Made by a program: the position numbers and the translations under genes | In this document: positions 1 to 7,792 of the stretch, piece by piece | Numbering within the stretch: the first letter of the stretch is position 1 | How the letters are laid out: each line of letters begins with the position of its first letter | Notes under the pieces: model-generated | The model's input: the letters and a program-made list of their open reading frames with translations, nothing else | Told to the model about the DNA's origin: nothing | The model's database searches: none | Origin: Bacillota bacterium | GTDB taxonomy: Bacteria; Bacillota; Clostridia; Christensenellales; Aristaeellaceae | DNA length: 20,929 nucleotides | NCBI GenBank assembly: GCA_023409955.1 | Contig: JAEYQQ010000089.1 | Coordinates: forward strand, 1-20,929 | Reading direction: 5' to 3'

Positions 1-717
1 CTCACCATATTCCCGCAGATGCTCGACAGCGTGCTTTCTTCCAGCATTATTGGCCGAGCCAGAGAAGCAGGGTATATTGACATTCAATGTGTTGATATCC
101 GCCCGTTTTCCGATAGAAAACACCACAACACAGACGACTATCCCTTTGGCGGCGGAGCCGGGATGGTGATGATGGCTCAGCCCATTGCCGCAGCCATGGC
201 CTCCGTTACCGGCCCTTCCTTCCATGGAAAGCGCATATATATGGGACCCAGGGGAAAGACACTGAATCAGGCAATGGCGAAAGAGTTGGCAAAGGAACAG
301 GAGCTTGTGATCCTTTGCGGCCACTATGAGGGTGTGGACCAACGAGCTCTTGACACCTGCATCGACGAGGAGATTTCCATAGGGGATTATATTTTGACCG
401 GCGGAGAGCTGGCGGCAATGGTGCTGGTTGATTGTGTGGCCCGCTTGATACCCGGGGTACTGGGCAGCAATGAAAGCCCTGAGGAAGAGTCTTTTTCTGA
501 CGGCCTTTTGGAATATCCGCATTATACAAGGCCCAGGGAATGGGAAGGGGAAGCCGTGCCGGAGGTGCTGCTAAACGGCGATCATGCCAAAATAAAGGCT
601 TGGCGCAGGCAGCAGTCATTACTGGCAACAAAAAGGTACCGGCCTGATCTGCTGGCTCGTGTAGAATTAACAAAGGCTGATAAAAAGTTCCTTGAATCCC
701 TAACAGATATGGAGTAA
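1..717 (+). CDS. trmD: tRNA (guanine-N1-)-methyltransferase TrmD, 5' end outside window
   Basis: TrmD methylates N1 of G37 in tRNAs that read codons starting with C and for Pro, using S-adenosylmethionine in a trefoil-knot (SPOUT) fold. The reading frame is open from base 1 and begins with residues LTIFPQMLDS, matching the usual start of the family a few residues in. The ATG at 19 is therefore internal and only about five residues are missing. Family signatures seen are the glycine-rich GGGAGMVM segment, the knot motif GHYEGVDQR and the following ISIGDYILTGGE. The protein ends at TAA 715-717. The next gene follows after 17 nt with its own ribosome binding site. In many Firmicutes trmD is followed by rplS, but here it is not. 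Identification is very secure; the exact start lies outside the window. Confidence 0.96.
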   Translation, partial: LTIFPQMLDSVLSSSIIGRAREAGYIDIQCVDIRPFSDRKHHNTDDYPFGGGAGMVMMAQPIAAAMASVTGPSFHGKRIYMGPRGKTLNQAMAKELAKEQELVILCGHYEGVDQRALDTCIDEEISIGDYILTGGELAAMVLVDCVARLIPGVLGSNESPEEESFSDGLLEYPHYTRPREWEGEAVPEVLLNGDHAKIKAWRRQQSLLATKRYRPDLLARVELTKADKKFLESLTDME

Positions 718-734
718 GGAAGGAGGAAAGCTAC

Positions 735-1106
735 ATGTTTTTGCGAAAGCTTCTGGTGATTGCTTTACCGCTTGCCCTTTGCTTTTTGCTGATTGTTCTC
801 TTCCCTCTTATATCTTCCGCTGATATTAGGTTTTTTGAATATGTGGTGGATGGAATTCTCCTTGGAATCGCAATGGCTCTTTTAATCCCATTGATGGGTA
901 GCCGGCGCCGCGAAACATTCTCCAGGCTCTACATTATACCTACGGTCATATTGCTACTTGTTATTGCATATCAGTATCTGCAACAAATAGGGGTTTGGAA
1001 GTTTGCTGCTCTTTCCTTTCTGACAGCAACGGGGCCGATGACTGTAATGCTGGAAAGTGCCTTTTTGGGCTTTTTGGCCACCGTATCCATACGGGCCTTG
1101 CGGTAG
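735..1106 (+). CDS. small four-helix membrane protein, function unknown
   Basis: This 123-residue protein starts at ATG 735 behind a strong AAGGAGG site at 719-725. It is almost entirely hydrophobic, with likely membrane segments near residues 5-27, 34-55, 64-84 and 90-118. A short basic loop (GSRRRE) after the second segment and a basic C-terminus (RALR) suggest where it faces the cytoplasm. No catalytic motif is visible and I do not recognise a family. Its position 17 nt after trmD suggests co-transcription with the trmD operon. It ends in TAG, showing that amber codons act as ordinary stops in this genome. No clear terminator follows it before the tRNA promoter at 1187. Confidence 0.75.
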   Translation: MFLRKLLVIALPLALCFLLIVLFPLISSADIRFFEYVVDGILLGIAMALLIPLMGSRRRETFSRLYIIPTVILLLVIAYQYLQQIGVWKFAALSFLTATGPMTVMLESAFLGFLATVSIRALR

Positions 1107-1186
1107 AAGTGGGCATGATAGAATGGTATAGTGGTACGGCTGATAGGAGCGGGGTGTAGGAATAATAAAAATCGCCAAATCAGGGC

Positions 1187-1215
1187 TTGACACGCTACTT
1201 GGAAGAATGTATAAT
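1187..1215 (+). promoter_or_regulatory. promoter of tRNA-Leu
   Basis: A consensus -35 TTGACA (1187-1192) and consensus -10 TATAAT (1210-1215) are separated by 17 nt. The expected transcript start near 1222 leaves about 70 nt of 5' leader before the tRNA. This is one of the two best housekeeping-type promoters in the window. Confidence 0.85.
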
Positions 1216-1290
1216 TACTCCTGCGCCTGGAAGAAATGCGATGCAGAATGTTTCAAATCAGGTGTTGAAATTAGGCTGGTCAAGCCTTAT

Positions 1291-1376
1291 GCCGAAGTGA
1301 TGGAATGGCAGACGTGATGGACTCAAAATCCATTGGTAGCGATACCGTGTCGGTTCGAGTCCGACCTTCGGCACCA
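1291..1376 (+). tRNA. tRNA-Leu (anticodon CAA)
   Basis: The acceptor arm GCCGAAG (1291-1297) pairs with CTTCGGC (1366-1372), followed by discriminator A and an encoded CCA (1374-1376). The anticodon stem is ATGGA/TCCAT with loop CTCAAAA, giving anticodon CAA at 1324-1326, which reads UUG. The T-arm GTCGG-TTCGAGT-CCGAC is canonical. The long variable arm between the anticodon and T arms marks a class II tRNA, as expected for leucine. Total length is 86 nt including CCA. Confidence 0.96.
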
Positions 1377-1377
1377 C

Positions 1378-1405
1378 AACCCGTCTTGAATAAGACGGGT
1401 TTTTT
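1378..1405 (+). terminator. Rho-independent terminator after tRNA-Leu
   Basis: A 10-bp inverted repeat AACCCGTCTT / AAGACGGGTT with a GAAT loop runs from 1378 to 1401 and continues into a T run (1400-1405). It starts right after the encoded CCA, so it ends the tRNA transcript. Confidence 0.9.
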
Positions 1406-1802
1406 GTGTGTGTATGCAAGAAAAATCCATTTAGGAATTAGAATTACACTACTTTACTGCTATAAGGCGTGAGAGATTACCGAATATAAGAATGATAAGT
1501 CATTCTTTTCTATATGCACGTGAGTGATCAGGAAAAATGTCGAATACATGCTTTTTATTGTTGGAATTTAACCCTATTTGTTATATAATTCTAGTGAATA
1601 GAAGGTGGAGGAGTGCATTTCTTGTTCGGCCAAAGAAGCAGCATATGCTTTACATGGGTGTAACAGGGGTTTATTGCTTTCTTTTCTATTATGACAATAA
1701 GTATTTGGGATAGTCGGTTATTTGAATGCCGATTATTTTTGTTGATTGGCAGCAGGTATATTACAGAAGAATTTCCCCCAAGCGGAGATTGGAGGAATGC
1801 GA
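1406..1802 (+). other. intergenic region with promoter and long leader of the LuxR-family gene
   Basis: No convincing gene is seen here. From 1488 to 1507 there is an 8-bp AT-rich hairpin (AAGAATGA / TCATTCTT, loop TAAG) followed by a short T stretch, perhaps a second weak terminator. A good promoter lies at 1561-1589. The remaining leader of about 200 nt holds an SD-like GGTGGAGG (1604-1611) in front of a possible 16-codon GTG reading frame (1613-1663). It also holds a 6-bp hairpin AGTCGG / CCGATT (1712-1734) followed by a T run. I recognise no known riboswitch. Confidence 0.5.
1561..1589 (+). promoter_or_regulatory. promoter of the LuxR-family regulator gene
   Basis: The -35 TTGGAA (1561-1566) and consensus -10 TATAAT (1584-1589) have a 17-nt spacer. 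The expected start near 1596 gives a 5' untranslated region of roughly 200 nt before ATG 1803. Confidence 0.75.
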
Positions 1803-4358
1803 ATGCAGAACCGGGCAAATGGTAAAAAAATGTTCTATTTTTCTCGAAAGCTTAAAAATCATCTTGCCCAGATTCCTCATCATCCACTTACGGTGGTTGA
1901 GGCTCCGTCAGGCTTTGGAAAGACTACTGCCGTAAGGGAGTTTTTGCAGCAAAACAAAATGGGAAATGTCCGTGAGTATTGGTATACTTGCCTGGGGGAG
2001 CCGGCAGCAATGGCATGGCGTGGCATATGTGAGTTGCTTGGCAATGCCAACAGCAAAATTGAAGCGCATCTCAAAGATCTGGAAATGCCAACCATGGATA
2101 CGCTATTGAATCTAAAACGGCTGCTTCGGGATTTTACCTGCAAGGAAGAGACCTACCTTGTCATTGACAACTTTCAGCTTGTAGATAGTGATATTCCCAG
2201 GGAATTGATCAGCGTTTTTTCCAAGCATGGCTGTGAAAACTTGCATATGATATTCATTACGCAGCAGCTGCGTTCAAAACAGCAGTATCTGATTCATAAC
2301 TCTGATATATTGAACATCGAATCATCTGCTTTCTTTTTCGACAGAGAGGGCACCGAAAGCTTGTTCCGAATGGAAGGCATCCGCCTGTCTGAAGAAGAGC
2401 TGGAAAATGTATTTTTGAATACTGAGGGATGGGTTTCTGCCATTCGTCTGCAGATCCTCAACTATAAGCAAACAGGAGCCTTTGACCATACGGCAGATAT
2501 TGAGCATTTGGTGGATGCGGCTATCTGGAGAAGGCTGTCAGATGAGGAACAGCATTTTCTGCTTTCAGTTTCTGTCATGGACAGCTTTTCTGTAAGGCAA
2601 GCAATCATCATCTCCGGCTGCGATACACTACCAGAGAACATTGAAAAACTGCTTAAAACAAATGATTTCATACGCTACTATCCTGAAAATAGTACATTTA
2701 CAGTGCATAGCATACTGCAGGAATATTTGCGCAATAGGTTCTATCATCATCAGCCTCAGGAATTTCAAAATGAGATATTGTATAAGACAGGCAAATCATA
2801 TGCCGCTATCGGGCAGCATTATTTGGCTGCACAGTTTTTTATGAAAATCAAGGATTTTGATGCAATTCTATCGCTTCCCCTTGACGGAAGTTACCTTGTA
2901 AACCAAAAGGAAAATGGTATTTTAGATTTTTTTGCAGATATGATTAATCAATGTCCCGATGCAACTCTGATACGGTATCCCGGTATGATCTTATTATTGG
3001 CATATCATATGGCAATCGATGGACGGCAAAATGAGTTTCAAAAATTGTGCGGTCTGATTGAGGCCGCAATTGAAATAGAAAACGGCAGTGATCAGTATAA
3101 TCTGCGTGGTGAATGCGCATTTTTGTCAGCATTATCTGCATTCAATCATGTTGCTGCAATGCGTGAAGGATATCAAAAGGCCTTGGACCTGCTCAAAGGT
3201 CCAAGCAGCGTTGCTGCTGCCAATATGCCCTGGTCTTTTGGCGGTATGTCTTTGTTATCTGCATTCTGGTGTGAATCCGGTGCATTGTCTGAGCAGGTTG
3301 ATCAAATGGACAGCTGCATGCCAGATTATCAGGTGCTGACACAAGGCCATTGCGCTGGCGCCAGCAGTGCCTTTCGGGCAGAGGCTTTGCTTATGCGCGG
3401 AGAAGATGATAAGGCAGAGATTCTATGCCATAAAGCGCTTTTTGAGGCCAGAAGCCGAAAGCAACTAGGCATCTGCCTTTGTGTTGAGCTTACCATGGCG
3501 CAGATTTTTATCTTGCGCGGAGATGCAGACAGTTTTGCAGCCGTTTTAAAAAACATACAAGGCTATACAAAGGACAGCTCCAACAGGTATTTAATGCGCA
3601 TGGCTGAAATGAGCCTTTCATTTTTATATCTGGTTCTTGGCATCAGGGAAAATGCAGTGCCCTGGTTAAATGATATCGAAACCATCAACAATGTTTTATA
3701 TGCGCCCTCCATACCGTTTGCGCTTGTTTTATACGCGAAAATACTTGTATTGGAAAAAAGGTATAATGAGTTTTTTGGCATATCTCAGCTTGTTATGGAT
3801 TCTGCCAAGCGTATTGGTAAAAAGGAACAGTACCTTTTACCTCAGGTATACCAGCTGATTTCTTTGGCTGGAGCCAAGCATAGCTGCGGGTACAGCATGG
3901 AATCCCAGGGGCTTTTGAGGGAAGCGCTTAGCATGGCATTGCCGGATATGGTTTATCTTCCTTTTGCGCAGCAGGATAGCGGCATTGATTTGCTGCTGGA
4001 GCCGGCTTGGAGCTTCTATGCACAAACGACAGGGGCAGATGGCGTTTATTCAAATGGCATAAGATCCGGCAATGCATCAGCGGCTTTACAAAGTAATGCT
4101 GCGTACGCATCGATGAAGGTGCTGTGTAAGCGGCATGAAAAGGGTGCGGCTGTAATAAAAAAAGCACTGTTCTTGATAAAATCGCCTCTGACACCTAGAG
4201 AGCGGGAAATTGCCGGACTTGCGAAGGAAAGACTGAGCGCAAAAGAGATAGCAGACAAACTGTATATATCAGAGGCAACTGTCAGAACAATCTTAAGAAG
4301 CGTTTACAGTAAATTGGATATTCATTCAAAATCTGAGTTAAATGCGAAGGATTTTTGA
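1803..4358 (+). CDS. LuxR-family, MalT-like (LAL) ATP-dependent transcriptional regulator
   Basis: This 851-residue protein is a signal-transduction NTPase of the MalT/LAL type, expected to be a cytoplasmic transcription activator. A Walker A motif APSGFGKTT lies at residues 34-42 and a Walker B-like VIDNF near 120. A long helical, TPR-like middle section follows. The C-terminal LuxR-type HTH (residues about 796-847) begins LTPREREIAGLA and contains SAKEIADKLYISEATVR. ATG 1803 was chosen because GGAGG at 1791-1795 is 7 nt away; ATG 1797 is too close to it, and a longer frame from TTG 1746 has no such site. The gene has its own promoter. Its stop is 13 nt before a palindromic motif in front of cheY that recurs before two receptor genes. 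That it controls these genes is inference. The inducer is unknown. Confidence 0.9.
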   Translation: MQNRANGKKMFYFSRKLKNHLAQIPHHPLTVVEAPSGFGKTTAVREFLQQNKMGNVREYWYTCLGEPAAMAWRGICELLGNANSKIEAHLKDLEMPTMDTLLNLKRLLRDFTCKEETYLVIDNFQLVDSDIPRELISVFSKHGCENLHMIFITQQLRSKQQYLIHNSDILNIESSAFFFDREGTESLFRMEGIRLSEEELENVFLNTEGWVSAIRLQILNYKQTGAFDHTADIEHLVDAAIWRRLSDEEQHFLLSVSVMDSFSVRQAIIISGCDTLPENIEKLLKTNDFIRYYPENSTFTVHSILQEYLRNRFYHHQPQEFQNEILYKTGKSYAAIGQHYLAAQFFMKIKDFDAILSLPLDGSYLVNQKENGILDFFADMINQCPDATLIRYPGMILLLAYHMAIDGRQNEFQKLCGLIEAAIEIENGSDQYNLRGECAFLSALSAFNHVAAMREGYQKALDLLKGPSSVAAANMPWSFGGMSLLSAFWCESGALSEQVDQMDSCMPDYQVLTQGHCAGASSAFRAEALLMRGEDDKAEILCHKALFEARSRKQLGICLCVELTMAQIFILRGDADSFAAVLKNIQGYTKDSSNRYLMRMAEMSLSFLYLVLGIRENAVPWLNDIETINNVLYAPSIPFALVLYAKILVLEKRYNEFFGISQLVMDSAKRIGKKEQYLLPQVYQLISLAGAKHSCGYSMESQGLLREALSMALPDMVYLPFAQQDSGIDLLLEPAWSFYAQTTGADGVYSNGIRSGNASAALQSNAAYASMKVLCKRHEKGAAVIKKALFLIKSPLTPREREIAGLAKERLSAKEIADKLYISEATVRTILRSVYSKLDIHSKSELNAKDF

Positions 4359-4370
4359 AAATAAGGAAAA

Positions 4371-4416
4371 ATACCTCAAAATGGAGTATGTTGTCATTGG
4401 GAATTTGCTGTATTCT
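4371..4416 (+). promoter_or_regulatory. cheY operon promoter with palindromic operator copy A
   Basis: The 19-bp imperfect palindrome ATACCTCAAAATGGAGTAT (4371-4389) is preceded by AAA and followed by G. The -10-like TATTCT lies at 4411-4416, preceded by TG. The motif occupies the -35 position and no good -35 hexamer is present, which fits an activator-dependent promoter. Copies B (14935) and C (16946) have the same motif and the same distance to the -10. Confidence 0.7.
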
Positions 4417-4421
4417 TCTAT

Positions 4422-4559
4422 ATGGCAGATTCTTTTCTCTTGTTAATGCTTTGTGCAAAATCTCCAATGGCAGGAATCGCTACCGCATGCCTGATTCGTG
4501 AAGAAGAGAGTACAATCATTGCTTTAGGCGGGAAGATTTATTGCTTGGAGATAGCATAG
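4422..4559 (+). CDS. possible small ORF abutting cheY (doubtful)
   Basis: An uninterrupted 45-codon frame runs from ATG 4422 to TAG 4557-4559, and the cheY ATG follows with no gap. Other in-frame ATGs are at 4446 and 4467. The first half is hydrophobic (FLLLML) and the second half mixed. None of the starts has a Shine-Dalgarno site, and ATG 4422 falls almost on the predicted transcript start. It may be a chance open frame in the cheY leader. The only argument for it is the exact stop/start junction, which could couple its translation to cheY. Confidence 0.2.
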   Translation: MADSFLLLMLCAKSPMAGIATACLIREEESTIIALGGKIYCLEIA

Positions 4560-4928
4560 ATGAGTACTATTTTGGTGGTGGATGATTCGCTGTTTATGCG
4601 AAAGCTGATATGCAGCATCGTTGTAAGAGCAGGTTTTACTGTGGCCGGCGAAGCAGGGAGCGGATTTGAATGTATACAGAAATATCAAGAATACAAGCCG
4701 GACCTTGTTACGCTGGATGTGACCATGGCGGACATGGACGGTATACAGATACTCAAAAATATTCTTAAGATTGATCGGAAGGCTAAAGTGATCATGATTT
4801 CCGCAATGGGTCAGGAAGCGGTCATCAAAAATGCCATCCTGGCAGGAGCCAAGGGATTCATTGTAAAACCATTTAAGGAACGCCACATCATGGCAATCTT
4901 TGATAAAGTGCTGATGATGAAACGATAA
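4560..4928 (+). CDS. cheY: chemotaxis response regulator CheY
   Basis: This single-domain receiver of 122 residues is phosphorylated by CheA and, in the family, binds the flagellar switch or another output. Acidic pocket residues are D8 and D9, the phospho-acceptor is D53, the switch residue is S81 and the conserved lysine is K103 (followed by PF). There is no output domain. GGAG at 4547-4550 lies 9 nt before ATG 4560. It is the first gene of the cheY-cheA-cheW unit and the first behind operator copy A. cheA follows after 29 nt. CheY rather than another stand-alone receiver is favoured by its place next to cheA and by the absence of any fused domain. Confidence 0.92.
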   Translation: MSTILVVDDSLFMRKLICSIVVRAGFTVAGEAGSGFECIQKYQEYKPDLVTLDVTMADMDGIQILKNILKIDRKAKVIMISAMGQEAVIKNAILAGAKGFIVKPFKERHIMAIFDKVLMMKR

Positions 4929-4957
4929 GTTTTCTATATGGCAAAGGGGGACGAAAC

Positions 4958-7057
4958 ATGGATAACGGTTTTTCAAATGAACCTATGCTGGATATATTTA
5001 TCTATGAAACTGCCCAAAACATTGAACAGCTTGAAAAGGCCATCCTGACAAGCGAAAAGGCAGGTTTATATACTCAAGATACGGTAAATGAGATCTTTCG
5101 AGTTATGCACACCATCAAAGGATCATCTGCCATGATGCTATATAATAATATCGCATCTTTAGCCCACACCATGGAGGATTTGTTTTATTTTATCCGTGAA
5201 GAAAAGCCAGTACATATCGATTGGGCAGCGATTTCTGATTTGGTACTGGAAGGTGTCGACTTTATTAAGCTGGAACTGGAAAAAGTTAAGAATGCGGACG
5301 GGCTTGATGGTGACCCGGCTGGATTGATTGAAAAAATCAAAGCAAAGCTAACAGAAATCAAGGGCGGTAAGGTGGAAAGCGAGCCGCAGCCGGAGAAGGC
5401 AGCACAGGAACCACAGCAGTATTACCTTGCTTCCACACGTGGTGGAAAAAAGGTTCATTTGCGCAGCTATCAAGCTGTAATTTGGTTTGAGGAAGGCTGC
5501 GAGATGGAGAACATCCGGGCCTATGCCATCATTCAGGATATTAAGGCCATTGCTGAAGATATCACGTACTATCCTGAGGATGTAATTGAAAACAACGACA
5601 GCACCCGGATCTTGCGGGAGCAAGGTTTTAGGGTGGATTTCAAATCTGAAAAAGGGCTTGTGGATCTGCACGAGTTTTTTATGAATACCCCGTTTATAAA
5701 AGATGTAGAGCTGATCGAGCAGGAAGACAAGCTTGCAGACGAAGCCGCTGCAGTGCCTTCTGAAAATGAACAGGCAGCAGAGCCTGACCTAAACGGTATC
5801 GTTTTGCCTGAAGCAAAAGTGAAGGTCCCTGTCGTCGCTCCTTCTCAAACGGAACAGGGGGCGCATGCACATGTTGAAAGCAAAGGGAACCACCAGAACA
5901 TAATCAGCGTTGACGTAACCAAGCTGGATATTTTGATGGACCTGATGGGTGAGATGGTCATTGCCGAGGCGATGGTTACCCAAAACCCTGAGCTGCAAAA
6001 TGTTCAGTTGAACAGCTTTCATAAAGCAGCCCGCCAGCTCCGTAAGATTACCAGCGAGATGCAGGACATGGTTATGTCCATCCGCATGGTGCCTTTGTCT
6101 GCTACCTTTCATAAAATGCATCGTATCGTGCGGGATATGAGCAGAAAGCTGGGCAAAGAGGTTCAGCTTCAGCTAATTGGCGAAGAGACGGAAGTGGACA
6201 AGAATATCATTGAGCATATTTCCGATCCGTTGATGCATCTTGTCCGCAACGCCATTGATCACGGCATTGAAATGCCGGATGAACGTGCTGCAAAGGGTAA
6301 GGTCAGAACTGGTGAAGTGATCTTGGAAGCAAAAAATGCAGGCAGCGATGTATTGGTGACCGTCAAGGATGACGGAAGAGGGCTTGACAAGGAGCGGATT
6401 CTAAAGAAGGCGGCTGCCCAGGGGCTGATGACAAAGCCAGTCAGTGATATGACGGACAAGGAAATCTACAATATGATCTTCCTGCCCGGCTTCTCCACCA
6501 ATGAAGCGGTGACAGAGTTTTCAGGGCGCGGCGTCGGCATGGATGTCGTCATAAAGAATATCGAGGCGGTTGGCGGCTCTGTATCCATTGAAAGCACGGA
6601 GGGCGCAGGCTCTGTTACAACACTGAAAATCCCGCTGACCCTGGCCATCATCGATGGTATGAACATTCGTGTTGGAAATGCCAAATACACACTGCCCACC
6701 ACTTCCATACAGGAAACATTCCAGGCTAAGGAAAAAGACATAGTCATTGATCCGGATGGAAATGAAATGATCATGGTCCGCGGAGAATGCTACCAGATAC
6801 TGCGGATTCATGAAGTATATGCTGTCAGGACGGAGATAACTGATCTAACAAAAGGCATTATGCTGATGGTGGAACAGGATGGCAGAAGTGTATGTCTGTT
6901 TGCAGATGAGCTGCTGGGACAACATCAGGTTGTGGTGAAGGCGCTGCCTGCCTATATAAAAAGCACCAAGAAGGTGGATGGGCTTGCGGGGTGCACACTG
7001 CTTGGTGATGGCAGCATCAGTTTGATTCTTAACATCGGTGGCCTTATCAACATGTAA
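4958..7057 (+). CDS. cheA: chemotaxis histidine kinase CheA
   Basis: CheA is the kinase of the receptor array; it autophosphorylates and passes phosphate to CheY and CheB. The 699-residue protein has all five family domains in order. P1 is an HPt with phospho-site H51 in MHTIKGSS. A P2-like CheY-binding domain lies near residues 150-250. P3, the dimerisation domain, starts near 315 (SVDVTKLDILMDLMGEMV). P4, the ATPase, has N431 in the N box, VKDDGRGL at 469-476 and GRGVGM at 523-528. P5, the CheW-like array-binding domain, runs from about 555 to the end. The start follows an AAAGGGGG site. The linker between P2 and P3 is acidic and Ala/Glu-rich. All key residues are present, so it should be active. 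Confidence 0.97.
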   Translation: MDNGFSNEPMLDIFIYETAQNIEQLEKAILTSEKAGLYTQDTVNEIFRVMHTIKGSSAMMLYNNIASLAHTMEDLFYFIREEKPVHIDWAAISDLVLEGVDFIKLELEKVKNADGLDGDPAGLIEKIKAKLTEIKGGKVESEPQPEKAAQEPQQYYLASTRGGKKVHLRSYQAVIWFEEGCEMENIRAYAIIQDIKAIAEDITYYPEDVIENNDSTRILREQGFRVDFKSEKGLVDLHEFFMNTPFIKDVELIEQEDKLADEAAAVPSENEQAAEPDLNGIVLPEAKVKVPVVAPSQTEQGAHAHVESKGNHQNIISVDVTKLDILMDLMGEMVIAEAMVTQNPELQNVQLNSFHKAARQLRKITSEMQDMVMSIRMVPLSATFHKMHRIVRDMSRKLGKEVQLQLIGEETEVDKNIIEHISDPLMHLVRNAIDHGIEMPDERAAKGKVRTGEVILEAKNAGSDVLVTVKDDGRGLDKERILKKAAAQGLMTKPVSDMTDKEIYNMIFLPGFSTNEAVTEFSGRGVGMDVVIKNIEAVGGSVSIESTEGAGSVTTLKIPLTLAIIDGMNIRVGNAKYTLPTTSIQETFQAKEKDIVIDPDGNEMIMVRGECYQILRIHEVYAVRTEITDLTKGIMLMVEQDGRSVCLFADELLGQHQVVVKALPAYIKSTKKVDGLAGCTLLGDGSISLILNIGGLINM

Positions 7058-7097
7058 CGGTACGAAAGGCAATAACAAAAGAAATGGAGGCCAAACC

Positions 7098-7592
7098 ATG
7101 TCACAGATCGATCTTACGAATTTTGCGGAGCAGGACGAGGATACGCTGAGAGGGAAATACCTGATTTTTACCATGGGTAAAGAGTTGTACGGCATGGAAA
7201 TCCGCTTCATTACAGAAATCATCGGCATTCAGCCGATTACAGAAGTTCCTGAAATGCCTGATTATGTAAAAGGCATTACGAACTTGCGCGGCAAGATTAT
7301 ACCGGTGATGGACGCAAGACTGCGTTTTCGTAAAGAAGTTCGCGAGTATGATGACCGTACCTGCATTATCGTTATCGATACCAACGATACTTCGATTGGT
7401 TTGATTGTTGACAGCGTATCTGAAGTGATTGCCTTAGCTGATGAGGATATTGCACCTCCCCCGGACCTTAACAAGGGAGGCCATAAATATATCAAAGGCA
7501 TTGGGAAAGCGGGTGGCAGTGTGAAGCTGCTGTTGGATTGCCAGAGGCTTTTGACGGATGATGTGCTGGATTCCTTCCGTTCCTTTTCCTGA
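7098..7592 (+). CDS. cheW: chemotaxis coupling protein CheW
   Basis: CheW is the adaptor that links receptors to the P5 domain of CheA. The 164-residue protein is a single CheW domain, with the conserved GITNLRGKIIPVMD segment near residues 56-69 and GLIVDSVSEV near 98-107. ATG 7098 was chosen because GGAGG at 7086-7090 lies 7 nt upstream; an upstream frame that overlaps cheA has no such site. The gap to cheA is 40 nt. The gene ends at TGA 7590-7592 and a terminator hairpin follows within 60 nt, so it closes the first chemotaxis unit. It is the only cheW in the window. Confidence 0.95.
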   Translation: MSQIDLTNFAEQDEDTLRGKYLIFTMGKELYGMEIRFITEIIGIQPITEVPEMPDYVKGITNLRGKIIPVMDARLRFRKEVREYDDRTCIIVIDTNDTSIGLIVDSVSEVIALADEDIAPPPDLNKGGHKYIKGIGKAGGSVKLLLDCQRLLTDDVLDSFRSFS

Positions 7593-7642
7593 TATATATG
7601 GGTGTTCTGGTACGTAAACTCACGTGTTTGGCTGTCATTTGT

Positions 7643-7678
7643 AAAGGGCTGCCGTGGTGAAAGTTTGGCAGCCCTTTT
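7643..7678 (+). terminator. Rho-independent terminator after cheW
   Basis: The arms AAAGGGCTGCC and GGCAGCCCTTT form an 11-bp stem with a 13-nt loop, ending in TTTT then CTT. The short T run suggests moderate strength, so partial read-through into cheR is possible. Confidence 0.75.
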
Positions 7679-7707
7679 CTTAGCTAAACGCATTGTCCAT
7701 CCGGATG

Positions 7708-7772
7708 TATAATCATTTCATTTACGTTTTTCAATTAAGCGAAGCTGGAAGGAGCGCTATGGCCACTCCTTC
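7708..7772 (+). promoter_or_regulatory. cheR upstream region: possible -10 and SD-masking hairpin
   Basis: A consensus -10 TATAAT lies at 7708-7713 but has no good -35 at the usual distance and no copy of the palindromic operator. From 7748 to 7772 the arms GAAGGAG and CTCCTTC can form a 7-bp hairpin. Its first arm is the only strong Shine-Dalgarno sequence before cheR. That site is placed for ATG 7759, which opens a 35-codon out-of-frame ORF overlapping the start of cheR, not for the cheR ATG at 7793. Confidence 0.35.
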
Positions 7773-7792
7773 AATACGAAAGCAGGCGTGTC

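Noticed and set aside
206..673. Minus-strand frame of 155 codons opposite trmD
   Set aside because: It is a shadow of trmD on the other strand with no ribosome binding site or recognisable domain. The many minus-strand frames opposite the receptor signalling domains recur only because those domains are repeated.
1291..1376. tRNA-Leu as the attachment site of a genomic island carrying the chemotaxis genes
   Set aside because: No integrase and no direct repeat of the tRNA 3' end is seen downstream within the window, so there is no positive support.
1544..1562. Fourth operator copy before the LuxR-family gene (autoregulation)
   Set aside because: An ATAC half-site stands at the right distance from the TATAAT at 1584, but the rest of the 19-mer does not match and this promoter has a usable -35.
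1700..1745. c-di-GMP or other riboswitch in the regulator leader
   Set aside because: The short CGG/CCG hairpin does not match the conserved core of any riboswitch class I can recall.
1746..1802. Longer N-terminus of the LuxR-family regulator from TTG 1746
   Set aside because: TTG 1746 has no ribosome binding site, while GGAGG at 1791-1795 is ideally spaced for ATG 1803.
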